The notes under the pieces: model-generated
What the model saw: the letters and a program-made list of their open reading frames with translations, nothing else
What the model was told of the DNA's origin: nothing
The model's database searches: none
Translations under genes and position numbers: made by a program
Assembly (NCBI GenBank): GCA_963789255.1
Contig: CAWBJW010000002.1
Coordinates: 806,001 to 870,000 of the forward strand
DNA: 64,000 nucleotides
Direction of reading: 5' to 3'
Source: DATARH01 sp963789255
GTDB taxonomy: Bacteria > Pseudomonadota > Alphaproteobacteria > ATCC43930 > CGMCC-115725
In this document: positions 46,708 through 55,491 of the stretch, piece by piece
Numbering within the stretch: position 1 is the first letter of the stretch
Layout of the letters: each line of letters begins with the position of its first letter

Positions 46708-47586
46708 TTGCGAACGCCGTATCCGCCCTATAAGGGTCCCCCCAAAGGCCCTCGACGGCGCGCCCTCAAAGGCGCGGCGCCGCGGCCCGCCGCCGTTCCG
46801 CCCGCGGCGCCGGCAAGCCCCCCTCGCGAGCGCCGCGATGACTGGCTTTACGGCCGCCATGCCGTGGCCGCGGCGCTGGCCAATCCCGAGCGACGCTGGC
46901 ACCGGCTCGCCATCCTCGCCGGCCAGGAAGAAGAGGCCGCCGCGCTGGTCGCCGCCGCGCGGGCCGAGCGGCACGGTGCGGGCGAACCGGTCCAGGTGCT
47001 CGACCGGTCGGCGCTCACCCTGCTGCTGCCCGAGGGCGCGGTACATCAGGGCTGGGCGCTCGCTGTCGAACCGCTCGGTGCGGCTGATCTCGACGACGTG
47101 CTGCGTGCGGCGGCAATCAGACCGGGGCGTTCGATCGTCATCGTTCTCGACCAGGTCACCGACCCGCACAATGTCGGCGCCGTGCTGCGTTCGGCCGCCG
47201 CCTTCGGCGCCGCCGCGGTGGTCCTCGCCGGGCACGGCGCGCCGCCGGTCACCGGCGTGCTCGCCAAGGCCGCCTCGGGGGCGCTCGACGGCGTGCCGCT
47301 GGTCCGCGTCGTCAATCTGGCGCGCGCGCTCGACCGCCTGAAGGAGGCGGGATACTGGTGCGTTGGGCTCGACGAGCACGCGCCCGCGCCGCTCGCAACG
47401 CTCGATCTCGGCCCCCGCGTGGCACTCGTGCTCGGCTCGGAGGGCGGAGGATTGCGCCGCCTCTCGCGCGAGCGTTGCGACTATCTCGCCCGGCTCCCGA
47501 CGCGCCCGGCGCTGCCCAGTCTCAACATCTCGAACGCCGCGGCCATCGCCCTCTATGAGCTGGTTCGGGCCGAACCTTCGTGCTGA
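46708..47586 (+). CDS. rlmB: 23S rRNA (guanosine-2'-O-)-methyltransferase RlmB
   Basis: 292 residues from a TTG at 46708; no ATG fits, so the exact start is uncertain. A basic Pro/Ala-rich leader precedes the substrate-binding domain (DDWLYGRHAVAAALANPERR). The SPOUT domain shows LDQVTDPHNVGAVLRSAAAF (motif 1), ALVLGSEGGGLRRLS (motif 2) and LNISNAAAIALYE (motif 3), which form the knotted SAM site. It methylates G2251 of 23S rRNA. Divergent from the tRNA-tuf operon. Confidence 0.92.
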   Translation: MRTPYPPYKGPPKGPRRRALKGAAPRPAAVPPAAPASPPRERRDDWLYGRHAVAAALANPERRWHRLAILAGQEEEAAALVAAARAERHGAGEPVQVLDRSALTLLLPEGAVHQGWALAVEPLGAADLDDVLRAAAIRPGRSIVIVLDQVTDPHNVGAVLRSAAAFGAAAVVLAGHGAPPVTGVLAKAASGALDGVPLVRVVNLARALDRLKEAGYWCVGLDEHAPAPLATLDLGPRVALVLGSEGGGLRRLSRERCDYLARLPTRPALPSLNISNAAAIALYELVRAEPSC

Positions 47587-47655
47587 CCGCCCGCCTTGCT
47601 CCGGGCTCGGCGCTCTTCTACGATGCGGCGAGCGGACGCACCGCAGGAGGCCCCC

Positions 47656-48081
47656 ATGCCAGACGATGTGACGACGTTAAGCCGGAAGCCGGCGACGAAA
47701 GTCGGCCATTCCACCGCGAAGAACCCGGTGATGGTCGCCGGCCGGCGGGATTTCTTCACCTATCGCGATCTCGCCGCCAAAGACGCCAGCGGCGGCCAGA
47801 TGCGCGCCCAGCTGACCAAGGCCAAGACCGGCATGACCCAGCCAACCGGCTGGCACTACCATGTCTGCGACAACCAGTTCGTCTATGTCCTGGGCGGCTG
47901 GGTCGAACTCGAATTCGAGACCGGCGAAATGCTGCGCTGCGAAGCCGGCGACACGGTCTACATTCCGGGCGGCCTGAAGCACAACGAGCTGCGCACCTCG
48001 GACGATTTCGAGATCCTCGAAATATCGACGCCGGGCGAGATCGGCACGGTACCCTGCGACCCGCCGGCCGCCCGCGGCTGA
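47656..48081 (+). CDS. cupin-domain protein
   Basis: 141 residues, strong GGAGG site before ATG 47656. A single cupin barrel: GWHYHVCDNQFVYVLGGWVE gives the first metal motif (HYH and a Gln in place of the usual Glu), and AGDTVYIPGGLKHNEL the second (His). Small stand-alone cupins bind metal and serve as sensors, isomerases or dioxygenases. Nothing beyond the fold can be claimed. Followed 155 bases on by a flavin monooxygenase gene. Confidence 0.8.
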   Translation: MPDDVTTLSRKPATKVGHSTAKNPVMVAGRRDFFTYRDLAAKDASGGQMRAQLTKAKTGMTQPTGWHYHVCDNQFVYVLGGWVELEFETGEMLRCEAGDTVYIPGGLKHNELRTSDDFEILEISTPGEIGTVPCDPPAARG

Positions 48082-48235
48082 GCCGCGGCGCCGCTCTTCG
48101 CGCCCGTTCTTGCGCCGCTGCGGGCGTGCCGATCGGCACGGCCGCCGGATGGCTGGTGCTTCCCTCCACCGCAGGCGCGGGAGGGTTAGGCCTCAGACGT
48201 TGCGACAATGGGCCGCAGCCTCGGGAGACGACAGG

Positions 48236-49312
48236 ATGAAGGTCTCGTTCTTCGAAACCGGGCGTTACGTCGCGCCGCCCGGCATGCCGCGCGAATGGCC
48301 GGTGCCGTCCGGGGCCTACGACCCCGAAACCGGGGTCAAGGCCTATCGCGCCATGGTCGAGCGGGTGCGTTATGTCGAGGAGTTGGGCTTCGACTGGATC
48401 AGCCTCTCCGAGCACCATTACTCGCCCCGTATTCTGACCCCATCGCCGCCCATCGCCGCGGCAAACCTCGCGGCGCTGGTCAAGAACATCAAGATTGCGC
48501 TGCTCGGCCCGATCGTGCCGCAGAGCAACCCGGTGCGCCTCGCCGAGGAGCTGGCGATGGTCGACACGATGGCCGAGGGGCGCCTCGTCGTCGGGTTGTT
48601 GCGCGGCACGACCAACGAGGCCCTGACCTATGACCTCAACCCGGGCGAGGCGCGCGAGCGCACCGACGAGGGGATGGAGCTGATCCTCAAGGCGTGGAGC
48701 GAGCCGCAGCCGTTCGGCTGGCAGGGGCGGCATTACCAGTTCCGCACCGTGTCGATCTGGCCGCGCCCGCTGCAGCAGCCGCATCCGCCGACCTACGCGC
48801 TCGGCACCAGCGCCGAATCCTGCGAGTTCGCCGCGCGCCACCGTCTCGGCCTCGGGGTCTCCTACGGCTCGTTCGAGGGCATGGCGAAAGCGACCGGCTA
48901 TTACCGCGAGCGCTGCGCCGAGCACGGCTGGGAGCCCGGCCCCGACCAGATCGTCTACCGGGCCAACATGCTGCTGGCCGAAACCGACGAGCAGGCCGAG
49001 GCGCAGATGAAGACCGGCAACGGACAGGCGCCGTTCCCGGTGCGCGCCGGACTGCGCGAGGCACTGATCGAGGCCGATCGGCGCAACATCGCCGGCGAAA
49101 AGCGCACCGCCAATGTCGGCGGCGTATTGCCGACGACCTTTATCGGCAGCCCGGACACCGTTGTCGAGCAGATCCGGCGCTGCCGCGAGGTGGTTGGCGC
49201 CGGGGTGCTTGACCTGTCGCTGCACCCGCCCGGCTCGGGCGACATCGACGCCTTGATGAGCGCACTCGAACTGTTCGGCAAAACGGTGCTGCCGCGCATC
49301 CGCGACATCTGA
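48236..49312 (+). CDS. LLM-class (luciferase-like) flavin-dependent monooxygenase
   Basis: 358 residues: MKVSFFETGRYVAPPG, FDWISLSEHHYSPRILTPSP (the EHH motif of the barrel), LGPIVPQSNPVRLAEELAMV, DTMAEGRLVVGLLRGT and FIGSPDTVVEQIRR. Family members use reduced FMN and oxygen to oxidise or desulfurise small organics or open rings. It forms a likely two-gene unit with the hydrolase 12 bases downstream. ATG 48236 follows an AGG-rich site. Confidence 0.87.
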   Translation: MKVSFFETGRYVAPPGMPREWPVPSGAYDPETGVKAYRAMVERVRYVEELGFDWISLSEHHYSPRILTPSPPIAAANLAALVKNIKIALLGPIVPQSNPVRLAEELAMVDTMAEGRLVVGLLRGTTNEALTYDLNPGEARERTDEGMELILKAWSEPQPFGWQGRHYQFRTVSIWPRPLQQPHPPTYALGTSAESCEFAARHRLGLGVSYGSFEGMAKATGYYRERCAEHGWEPGPDQIVYRANMLLAETDEQAEAQMKTGNGQAPFPVRAGLREALIEADRRNIAGEKRTANVGGVLPTTFIGSPDTVVEQIRRCREVVGAGVLDLSLHPPGSGDIDALMSALELFGKTVLPRIRDI

Positions 49313-49324
49313 GAGGGGGCGAGC

Positions 49325-50143
49325 GTGGCGGGGTCGGAGAACAAGGGCGCGGTCGGCGCCGATTTCACCGAGGGTCATGTCGAGGCCGACGGGTTTCGCA
49401 TCCGCTATGCCGAGGCCGGGCACGGGACCCCGCTGGTGCATCTGCACGGCGCCGGTGGGCTGCGCGTCAGCCGCGCGCACGATCTGTTGGCAAAACATTT
49501 CCGCGTCATCGCGTTCGAGATGCCGGGCTTCGGCCCCTCGCCGGAGAACACCCGGACGCAGACGATGCCCGAGATGGCGCTGACGATGGCGCGGGCGGCC
49601 GACGCGCTCGGCCTCGACCGGTACAACCTTTGGGGCACCTCGTTCGGCGGCAAGACCGCGCTGTGGCTGGCGGCAACGCAGCCCGAGCGGGTGCGCGCCC
49701 TCGTCCTCGAATTGCCGGCGGCGATCCGCCTGGAAGGCACCGCCCCGCCGCAGGGCACGCCCGAGGAGATGGCGCGCGCGCTCTACGGCCATCCCGAGCG
49801 GATGCCGCCTTTCGTCCTGCCGGACCCGGCGCTGCAGGCCAGGGCGCGGGCGCTGGTCATGCGGCTGCTCGGCACCGGCCGCGATCCCAAGCTCGACGAG
49901 CAGATGCGCCGTCTCGCCGTGCCGACCCTGGTGCTGTTCGGCACGCTCGACCGTGTGATCCCGCCGGAGACGGGCCGCATCTACAAGGCGCTGATCCCGA
50001 ATTGCCACCTCGTTCTGGTCTACGACGCGGGACACCTGATCGGCGCCGAGCGGCCGGAAGCGTTTGTCGAGGTCGTCGGCGACTTCCTCGACCGCCACGA
50101 GGCCTTCGTCATCAGCCGCGCCGATACGGTGATCAACCCCTAG
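49325..50143 (+). CDS. alpha/beta hydrolase
   Basis: 272 residues from GTG 49325 with a GAGGGGG site. Nucleophile elbow GTSFGG (about residue 103), acid in FGTLDRVIPP, and His in YDAGHLIGAERPEAFV complete a Ser-Asp-His triad. N-terminal TPLVHLHGAGGLRVS gives the oxyanion HGAG. Probably hydrolyses the product of the upstream monooxygenase; substrate unknown. Confidence 0.87.
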   Translation: MAGSENKGAVGADFTEGHVEADGFRIRYAEAGHGTPLVHLHGAGGLRVSRAHDLLAKHFRVIAFEMPGFGPSPENTRTQTMPEMALTMARAADALGLDRYNLWGTSFGGKTALWLAATQPERVRALVLELPAAIRLEGTAPPQGTPEEMARALYGHPERMPPFVLPDPALQARARALVMRLLGTGRDPKLDEQMRRLAVPTLVLFGTLDRVIPPETGRIYKALIPNCHLVLVYDAGHLIGAERPEAFVEVVGDFLDRHEAFVISRADTVINP

Positions 50144-50174
50144 CGGTGCGATGCAGACGTTTGAATCCCATTTT

Positions 50175-50275
50175 GTCATTCCGGGGCGCCGCTGAGCGGC
50201 GAACCCGGAATCCATGGACACAGGCCTCTGGAATATGGATTCCGGGTTCGACCCTGCGGGCCGCCCCGGAATGAC
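50175..50275. repeat. nested palindromic repeat (GTCATTCCGGGGC type)
   Basis: Outer arms GTCATTCCGGGGC (50175-50187) and GCCCCGGAATGAC (50263-50275) are perfect reverse complements. An inner pair, GAACCCGGAATCCAT and ATGGATTCCGGGTTC, is also perfect. The whole can extrude as a cruciform or fold in RNA between two convergent genes, where it may act as a bidirectional terminator. Confidence 0.75.
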
Positions 50276-50312
50276 AATCGGGGTGCTTGTGTCGGAGTCA
50301 ATCCCCTAGCGA

Positions 50313-51515
50313 TCAGCGGAACATCCGGCCTTCCGGCGGCAGCCCCATCAGCATCTGCCCGACCGTTTCGAAATGAATGGGGCGGCCCTGGCCCTGCTGG
50401 GTCCCGGCGTGGATGTCGCGCATGCGGCGCTCGAGCGGGTTATTTTCGAAAATCGCCGACGCCCCGGCCGCGTGATAGACGGTCGCGACGACGTCGCGCG
50501 CCTGATGGATCGCCCAGGTCGCCGCGAGGCGCAATTGCGGGTGTCGGTCGGCGCCGATATGGCCGGTGCGCTGGGAATCCTCCCACATCTCGGCGATGAC
50601 CCCGCGCAGATAGGCGCGGGCGGATTTCAGCTTCGCCTCGCATTGCGAGACCTGCGACTGGACGACGTTGTTCTCGCGCAATGTGCCCTTGGCGCCGCGC
50701 GCCACCTTGTCGCGCGCGAGCTCGATAAAGGCGTCGAAGGCGCCCTTCGCGATGCCGAGCGAGACATGCGAAAAGCTCATCGCGTAGATCATGCCCGAGG
50801 TGAACTGGTAGAGCGGCCCCGGTTCGCGCCGCTCGGCGTCGTTGTCGCGCGAGGCGGTATAGGCCTCGCGCACGAAATGATCGTCGAACCGGTAGCTGTC
50901 GCTGCCGGTGCCGCGCAGCCCCAGCACATGCCAGTTGTCGATGACGGTGGCTTCGCGCTTGGGCACCAGCATCGTGCGGACCAGCTGGCGCCCGTTGGGG
51001 CCGAGGCGCGGCCTGCCGTCCGCCTCGAAGATCGGGCAATGGGCGCCGAGCCAGGCGGCATGGCGGCTGCCGGTGGCGAACCCCCATTGCCCGGTGACCC
51101 GGTAGCCGCCCTCGACCGCGACGCACTTGCCGGCGCCGGGCAGTTCCGGCCCCCAGGCGAGGATGCCGCGTGGCCCGCCGAAGACCTCGCGGGCGATCTC
51201 GGGCGCGAGATAGGGCGCGGTCATCGAGCAGCCCGAGTTCTGCCCGAGGCACCAGGCGGTGCTGCCGTCGCCCTGCCCGAGGATTTCGAGGACCGCGGTA
51301 TAGGTCAAGGGATCGAGTTCGGCCCCGCCCAATGAGCGCGGCAGCAGCATCCGGAAGATGCCGCGCTCGATGAGGGAAGCGACGATCTCCGGCGTCACCT
51401 CGCGGCCGCGCTCGATCGCGTCGCCGGCGGCGGCGAGCATCGGCTTCAGTTCGCGCGCCCGTTCGAGATAGCTCTGCGCCAGCGCGGAATCGCCATGCCC
51501 CTCGGTCACATCCAT
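50313..51515 (-). CDS. acyl-CoA dehydrogenase-like flavoprotein (HsaA/HpaB-type monooxygenase group)
   Basis: 400 residues from ATG 51515, six bases after GGAGGAG; ATG 51521 is too close to that site. N-terminal helical domain (ARELKPMLAAAGDAIERGRE, RMLLPRSLGGAELDPLTY), beta domain WGFATGSRHAAWLG, and C-terminal helices with AAGASAIFENNPLERRMRDI and QGQGRPIHFETVGQ. This pattern matches the group of two-component flavin monooxygenases such as HsaA rather than true acyl-CoA dehydrogenases, which have a catalytic Glu. A partner reductase is not in the window. Oxidised substrate unknown. Confidence 0.8.
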   Translation of the reverse strand: MDVTEGHGDSALAQSYLERARELKPMLAAAGDAIERGREVTPEIVASLIERGIFRMLLPRSLGGAELDPLTYTAVLEILGQGDGSTAWCLGQNSGCSMTAPYLAPEIAREVFGGPRGILAWGPELPGAGKCVAVEGGYRVTGQWGFATGSRHAAWLGAHCPIFEADGRPRLGPNGRQLVRTMLVPKREATVIDNWHVLGLRGTGSDSYRFDDHFVREAYTASRDNDAERREPGPLYQFTSGMIYAMSFSHVSLGIAKGAFDAFIELARDKVARGAKGTLRENNVVQSQVSQCEAKLKSARAYLRGVIAEMWEDSQRTGHIGADRHPQLRLAATWAIHQARDVVATVYHAAGASAIFENNPLERRMRDIHAGTQQGQGRPIHFETVGQMLMGLPPEGRMFR

Positions 51516-52190
51516 CCCCATCTCCTCCGACCCCGGCGCCGGCCTTGGCCGATCGCCCGCCCGCATTGTGCCGGCAGCCCGCGCGAATGGGAACAGCGCC
51601 GCGCGCATGGCGGTCGCGTGGCGCCCGCATCCGGGCCCGCTTCCCGCGTACAACCTGCGATTTAGCCTGACGCCCCGTTCACCTGATCCTACAGGCTGAC
51701 ATCAGGTCGGAGTCGCGCTTTGGTTGCAATCGGGCGGCTGGCGCGAGACGGAGGACGCTGGCGACGGTGAGGAGCGGTTTCCGCCGTCGCCGTCGTCAGG
51801 TTCCAGGATGGCCTCCTGGTGTCGTATCGGGGGCCATTGGCACGATCCTATCCATACAGCAATTTGCTACTTTGTCACGTCCAAAAGGAACGAGGCGGCC
51901 CCGAACCGTCTCGATGCAGTCCGGCCCACCCGGACAATTCCGATCCCGACGCCCCTCAAACCCCCGGGCAGCCCGCTCGCGGAAATCCATCACGACCGCG
52001 GGTTATGCCCCGAAGCGGCCATTACCCCGCGCCGATCTGAGGCCAAAGAACGGTGGCGAGCCGCCATTCCCGGCCTGCACCGCGGTTGATGACGCTCGCG
52101 GCTCGTCACGAAGTTGACGTAGTTGCGAACCTGGTGCCGCGGGTGCAAGCTCAAACGACAGGTGAGACCTGCGACGAGATAAGGGGTACG
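51516..52190. other. gene-free left edge of accessory island
   Basis: 675 bases with only short unconvincing open frames. It contains the second copy of the 47-base element at 51680-51726. The gene to the left is core-like, the genes to the right are mobile or defence-type, so the boundary of an insertion probably lies here. No integrase or att repeat was found. Confidence 0.45.
51680..51726 (+). repeat. 47-bp intergenic element, copy 2
   Basis: Aligned without gaps to 9488-9534. Keeps a stem ACCTGAT/ATCAGGT (51681-51687 with 51695-51707 region) and the CTTTGGTTG end. Confidence 0.6.
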
Positions 52191-52412
52191 ATGGCCGCGC
52201 GCGGCGAAAAACAGGACGCAGTATTACGACTTCTCGGCAGACCGCAGGGAGTGAGCATGGAGCAGCTTCAGAGCGTGACCGGCTGGCTTCCCCACACAAT
52301 TCGCGGGTATCTGAGCGGCCATATGGGCAAAAAATTGGGCCGGAAAGTCATTCGCGTAAAAAAACAAGATAGCATCTCGGTCTACAGATTAGAAGACACT
52401 CCTGCTCAATAA
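52191..52412 (+). CDS. DUF3489-domain protein
   Basis: 73 residues from ATG 52191 after AAGGGG. The whole protein is one small winged-helix-like domain: QDAVLRLLGRPQGVSMEQLQ, TGWLPHTIRGYLSGHMGKKL and a final VYRLEDTPAQ. DUF3489 proteins are common on mobile elements of alphaproteobacteria and are thought to bind DNA. Convergent with the methyltransferase, stop codons two bases apart. Confidence 0.8.
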   Translation: MAARGEKQDAVLRLLGRPQGVSMEQLQSVTGWLPHTIRGYLSGHMGKKLGRKVIRVKKQDSISVYRLEDTPAQ

Positions 52413-52413
52413 G

Positions 52414-53311
52414 TCAACAAGAGCCTGTCTTGAACCAATTCAGATTCGAGGCTCTGATCTTCCATTTGAAATCGCCGCAGCATCGACCTGCCCGCATTCG
52501 GTGAATCTCGCGCTCAAATAGTCCCGGTGGCGGGCTGATAACGGAGACATCTGTACCAGATTTCTTTGAGCCGTCTATGCTGAGAGCAACGTTAACCCCT
52601 CGTCGTCTGCAAGCGGCTATCCTCTCGAAGAGGTCATCTAACGAAAACCGCTGTGCGCCGTACAGGATCGCTTGGCTGTAACTGTGGGGCGGGTCACAAT
52701 ACACGAGATCGGCCCGGTTCCGCCGCGTCGATCGCCTCCTCGTAGGGAAGACACAGAAACTCTGAGCCCTTGACTCGGACATGCCACGCGTCAACCCGCC
52801 CTCCGAAAGACTCAGGCGAAATTGGATCATGGATGCCGCAAGGGGTGGACATGTATCCGTCCGTATGCCGAAAGCGAATGACGCCACCGTAACAAGACCG
52901 ACACAGGAAGAGAAAATCAGCGCCGTTCGCTCTGGTATTATAACTCGCGAGTATTTTTTCATACTGAGCGACGCGCGGGCCGGCGTGGAAGAAGTGCCAC
53001 CGCTCCGAATACCATGACTTCAACAGGGCCGGCCGGTACCGCAAAGTTCGCCAAATCTCGACGACCGGGCTGAATGAGTCAGAGCCAACCCCAATTCGGG
53101 GGGCCAGCACCCCCAAAACCCCGCCCGAACCTAAGAACGGTTCTCGATAGGTGCGAATGCGACTCGGAAAGAAGCGGATGATGTCGTCTGCCATCCGCTG
53201 CTTGTTTCCGATCCACTTTAGAAGTTGAGCGCGGAAAGGTTTGCCTTTCGCGATCGAAGGCTCCCAAAATTCGCGATGGCTTGTGTCCGATAAGGCAAAG
53301 GCATACTGCAT
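52414..53311 (-). CDS. D12-class adenine-specific DNA methyltransferase (frameshifted, DPPH instead of DPPY)
   Basis: N-terminal AdoMet motif: QLLKWIGNKQRMADDIIRFF then YREPFLGSGGVLGVLAP, as in Dam-type enzymes. The frame breaks at 52710-52716 (CGGCCCG for CGGCCG) just before ADLVYCDPPHSYSQAILYGA. The catalytic tetrapeptide, normally DPPY, reads DPPH. One base removed gives 298 residues. The C-terminal part (RFSLDDLFERIAACRRRGVN, LSIDGSKKSG) is family-like. With both a frame break and a changed catalytic residue it may be inactive. Divergent from the XRE gene; no restriction gene is present. Confidence 0.8.
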
Positions 53312-53384
53312 CTGGCTAGCTCAATCCCTGAGCTTTCCATATCCGATTTTGGGATGCGAAGCAAGGGGACGCGAACCTGTGGTT

Positions 53385-53633
53385 ATGCTGGCCGCTCGTT
53401 CTACGCAAGCGAAGGTTCTACAGGCGCTCCTCCGGGATCGGCGCGTAGCAGCGGGCCTTCGGCAATCCGAGCTGGCCGCGAAACTCGATGTCCCTCAATC
53501 ATTCGTCAGCAAGTACGAGGTAGGCGAACGACGTTTGGATATCCTGGAGCTGCGGGCTGTCTGCGCCGCGCTCGGCCTACCCCTCTCCGAGTTTGTTGAG
53601 GAACTGGAAAGACGCCTAGTGGACAGAATCTAA
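53385..53633 (+). CDS. XRE-family helix-turn-helix regulator, 3' end rewritten by IS630 insertion
   Basis: 82 residues from ATG 53385 (GTG 53379 is an alternative). A single HTH domain: RRVAAGLRQSELAAKLDVPQ and SFVSKYEVGERRLDILELRA, residues 18-60. The last codons VDRI and the TAA come from the left end of the IS630 element. Joining across the element gives RRLGSKLG and a TAG, the probable original end. It may be the controller of the neighbouring methyltransferase. Confidence 0.8.
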   Translation: MLAARSTQAKVLQALLRDRRVAAGLRQSELAAKLDVPQSFVSKYEVGERRLDILELRAVCAALGLPLSEFVEELERRLVDRI

Positions 53634-54711
53634 CGCTTGGTGCCCGCGTCTGACTGCGGCGATGATCTTATCGGGATCGGCGGTCCATATGAAGGGTTTG
53701 GGGTCATCGTTGGTTTCCCTGAGGAAGCGGTTGATGGCGGCCTGGAGATCGACGATCGAGCAGAACACACCGCGTTTGAGGCGCCGCTTGCCAAGTTTGG
53801 CGAAGAAGCCCTCGACGGCGTTGAGCCAGGAGGCGGAAGTCGGCGTGTAATGGAAGACGAAGCGCGGATGCCGCGCCAGCCAGGCTCGGGTTTTGGGGTG
53901 CTTGTGCGGGCCGTAATTGTCGAGGATCACGTGAATGATCTTGCCAGCCGGGATCTCGGCCTCGATGGTGTTCAAGAAGCGGATGAATTCCTGATGCCGG
54001 TGACGCTGCATGCAACGGCCGATGACCTTGCCGTGGAGCACATCGAGGGCGGCGAACAGGGTGGGTGGTGCCGTTGCGCTTATAGTCGTGGGTCATCGTC
54101 CCGCAGCGCCCCGGCTTCAACGGCAGACCCGGCTGGGTGCGGTCGAGCGCCTGGATTTGCGACTTCTCATCGACGCTGAGCACCATCGCGTGCGCCGGCG
54201 GGTCAATGTAAAGCCCGACGATGTCGCGCAGCTTGGGGACGAATTCCGGATCGCGCGACAGTTTGAACTGCCGCACCCGATGCGGCTGGAGCCCATGGGC
54301 GCGCCAGATGCGCTGCACCGAGGAAAGGCTGATCCCGGCGGCTTTGGCCATGGCAAGGCCCGTCCAATGGGTTGTCTCGCCCGGCGGATCGGTCTGGGTC
54401 AGCGCGACGACGCGCTCGGCAACCGCCGGCGGGAGCGGCGCAACCCGCGACGGGCGCGTCTTGTCGCGCAACAGCCCCTCGACACCTTCGTGCATGAACC
54501 GCTCCTGCCAGCGCCACAGACAGGTCTTGCTCTTGCCGGTGCGCCGCAAGATCTCGTTGGTGCCGAGGCCGTCGGCGGTCAACAGCACGATCCGCGCTCG
54601 CCACACATGCTTCTGAGGGCTGTTCCGGGCCGCCACGATCCCCTCAAGCCGGGCACGATCGGCGGCATTCACATCGACGATGATTCCTGTACGCATCCGA
54701 CAAACTCGCAT
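53616..54711 (-). CDS. IS630-family transposase (frameshifted)
   Basis: N-terminal HTH part MRTGIIVDVNAADRARLEGI and RTGKSKTCLWRWQERFMHEG; DDE domain with LSVDEKSQIQALDRTQP (first D), ILDNYGPHKHP (second D) and SASWLNAVEGFFAKLGKRRL (E). The frame breaks near 54060-54070, where ACCACCCACCC replaces ACCACCACCC, between YKRNGTT and FAALDVLHGK. One base removed gives a full-length protein of about 364 residues. The stop codon lies in the left terminal repeat. Start could be ATG 54696. Confidence 0.87.
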
Positions 54712-54765
54712 GTCCGCGAGCCGACAGGAATCCCCCGCAGGACTCTTCCGTCAGATTTGGTCCAC
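53619..54765. mobile_element. IS630-family insertion sequence
   Basis: About 1.15 kb bounded by TA dinucleotides (53617-53618 and 54766-54767), the IS630 target duplication. Terminal inverted repeats read GTGGACAGAATCTAACG at the left and, on the other strand at the right, GTGGACCAAATCTGACG (14 of 17 identical). It carries one transposase gene on the minus strand and has inserted in the 3' end of the XRE gene. Confidence 0.88.
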
Positions 54766-54820
54766 TAGGATCGAAGCTCGGGTAGGCACATCCGATGACG
54801 CCGCCCGGGTCAGGACCACA

Positions 54821-55346
54821 TCAGGCACGGTCGAATAACTCCCTCGCACGATCGGTGATGAACGCCTCAAATAGCACGTTTTTCTCCCTTCGCAAGGTCG
54901 CCAAGAGATCCCAAATGTCGCTTTCCCTTTGCGGTAATTTTTGCTCCTACGTATCGCGTAGCAACTCTAATAAGATTGAGATGACCAGAGGCTTTCCGCA
55001 GCATCCCATAATTATTCTTAGCTTTCTCCAGAAATGCGTCCCAACCACAGTAAGGAGCCAAACGCACGGTTGATATTCTATCTGGACCCAGTATGATTCG
55101 ATCAGCTACTTCGCGACCAGTAATCTTGTAGCCCGAAAATTTCTGTATCGGTTTGATTTCTGGTTCTTGTCCTGCCTTCGCAACTTTGAGTTGGACAGAA
55201 ACGTCATAAGTTTGCTCGGTCGTCGGGTAGTCTCTTGCCACGCTCCGAACGAATCTCGCCATAGCCTTTTGCGAAATGGCTGAACTGAACCGGAGATCAA
55301 TCACCGCCTCGGTTATCGGGGGTCTAGCGTACAGCCCGGCCGCCAT
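54821..55346 (-). CDS. TIGR04255-family protein (frameshifted, short)
   Basis: MAAGLYARPPITEAVIDLRF is the diagnostic N-terminus of this family, and IRVATRYVGAKI its middle strand. The frame breaks at an AAGGGAG run near 54885 and continues KNVLFEAFITDRARELFDRA, the typical C-terminus. Corrected length is 174 residues against about 250-280 for most members, so the middle is also shorter. The family is unknown in function but often found in defence or accessory regions. GC content is visibly lower than in the flanks. Confidence 0.7.
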
Positions 55347-55491
55347 CGACTCCCCCTATATCCAGGACGCTGGCCACAGACCAACCTTGGCACGTGCGGC
55401 ACAATTGTAGCGCGCATACTTACGTTTAGGCCACACCTTCCCGATACCCTTTACCCTCTCCGGCCTTGGGGTGGTGAGGGCAAGAGCCCGG

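Noticed and set aside
51724..52117. Short plus-strand genes in the gap before the DUF3489 gene
   Set aside because: Several overlapping frames of similar length with Arg/Pro/Ser-rich composition; none has a recognisable domain or ribosome site.
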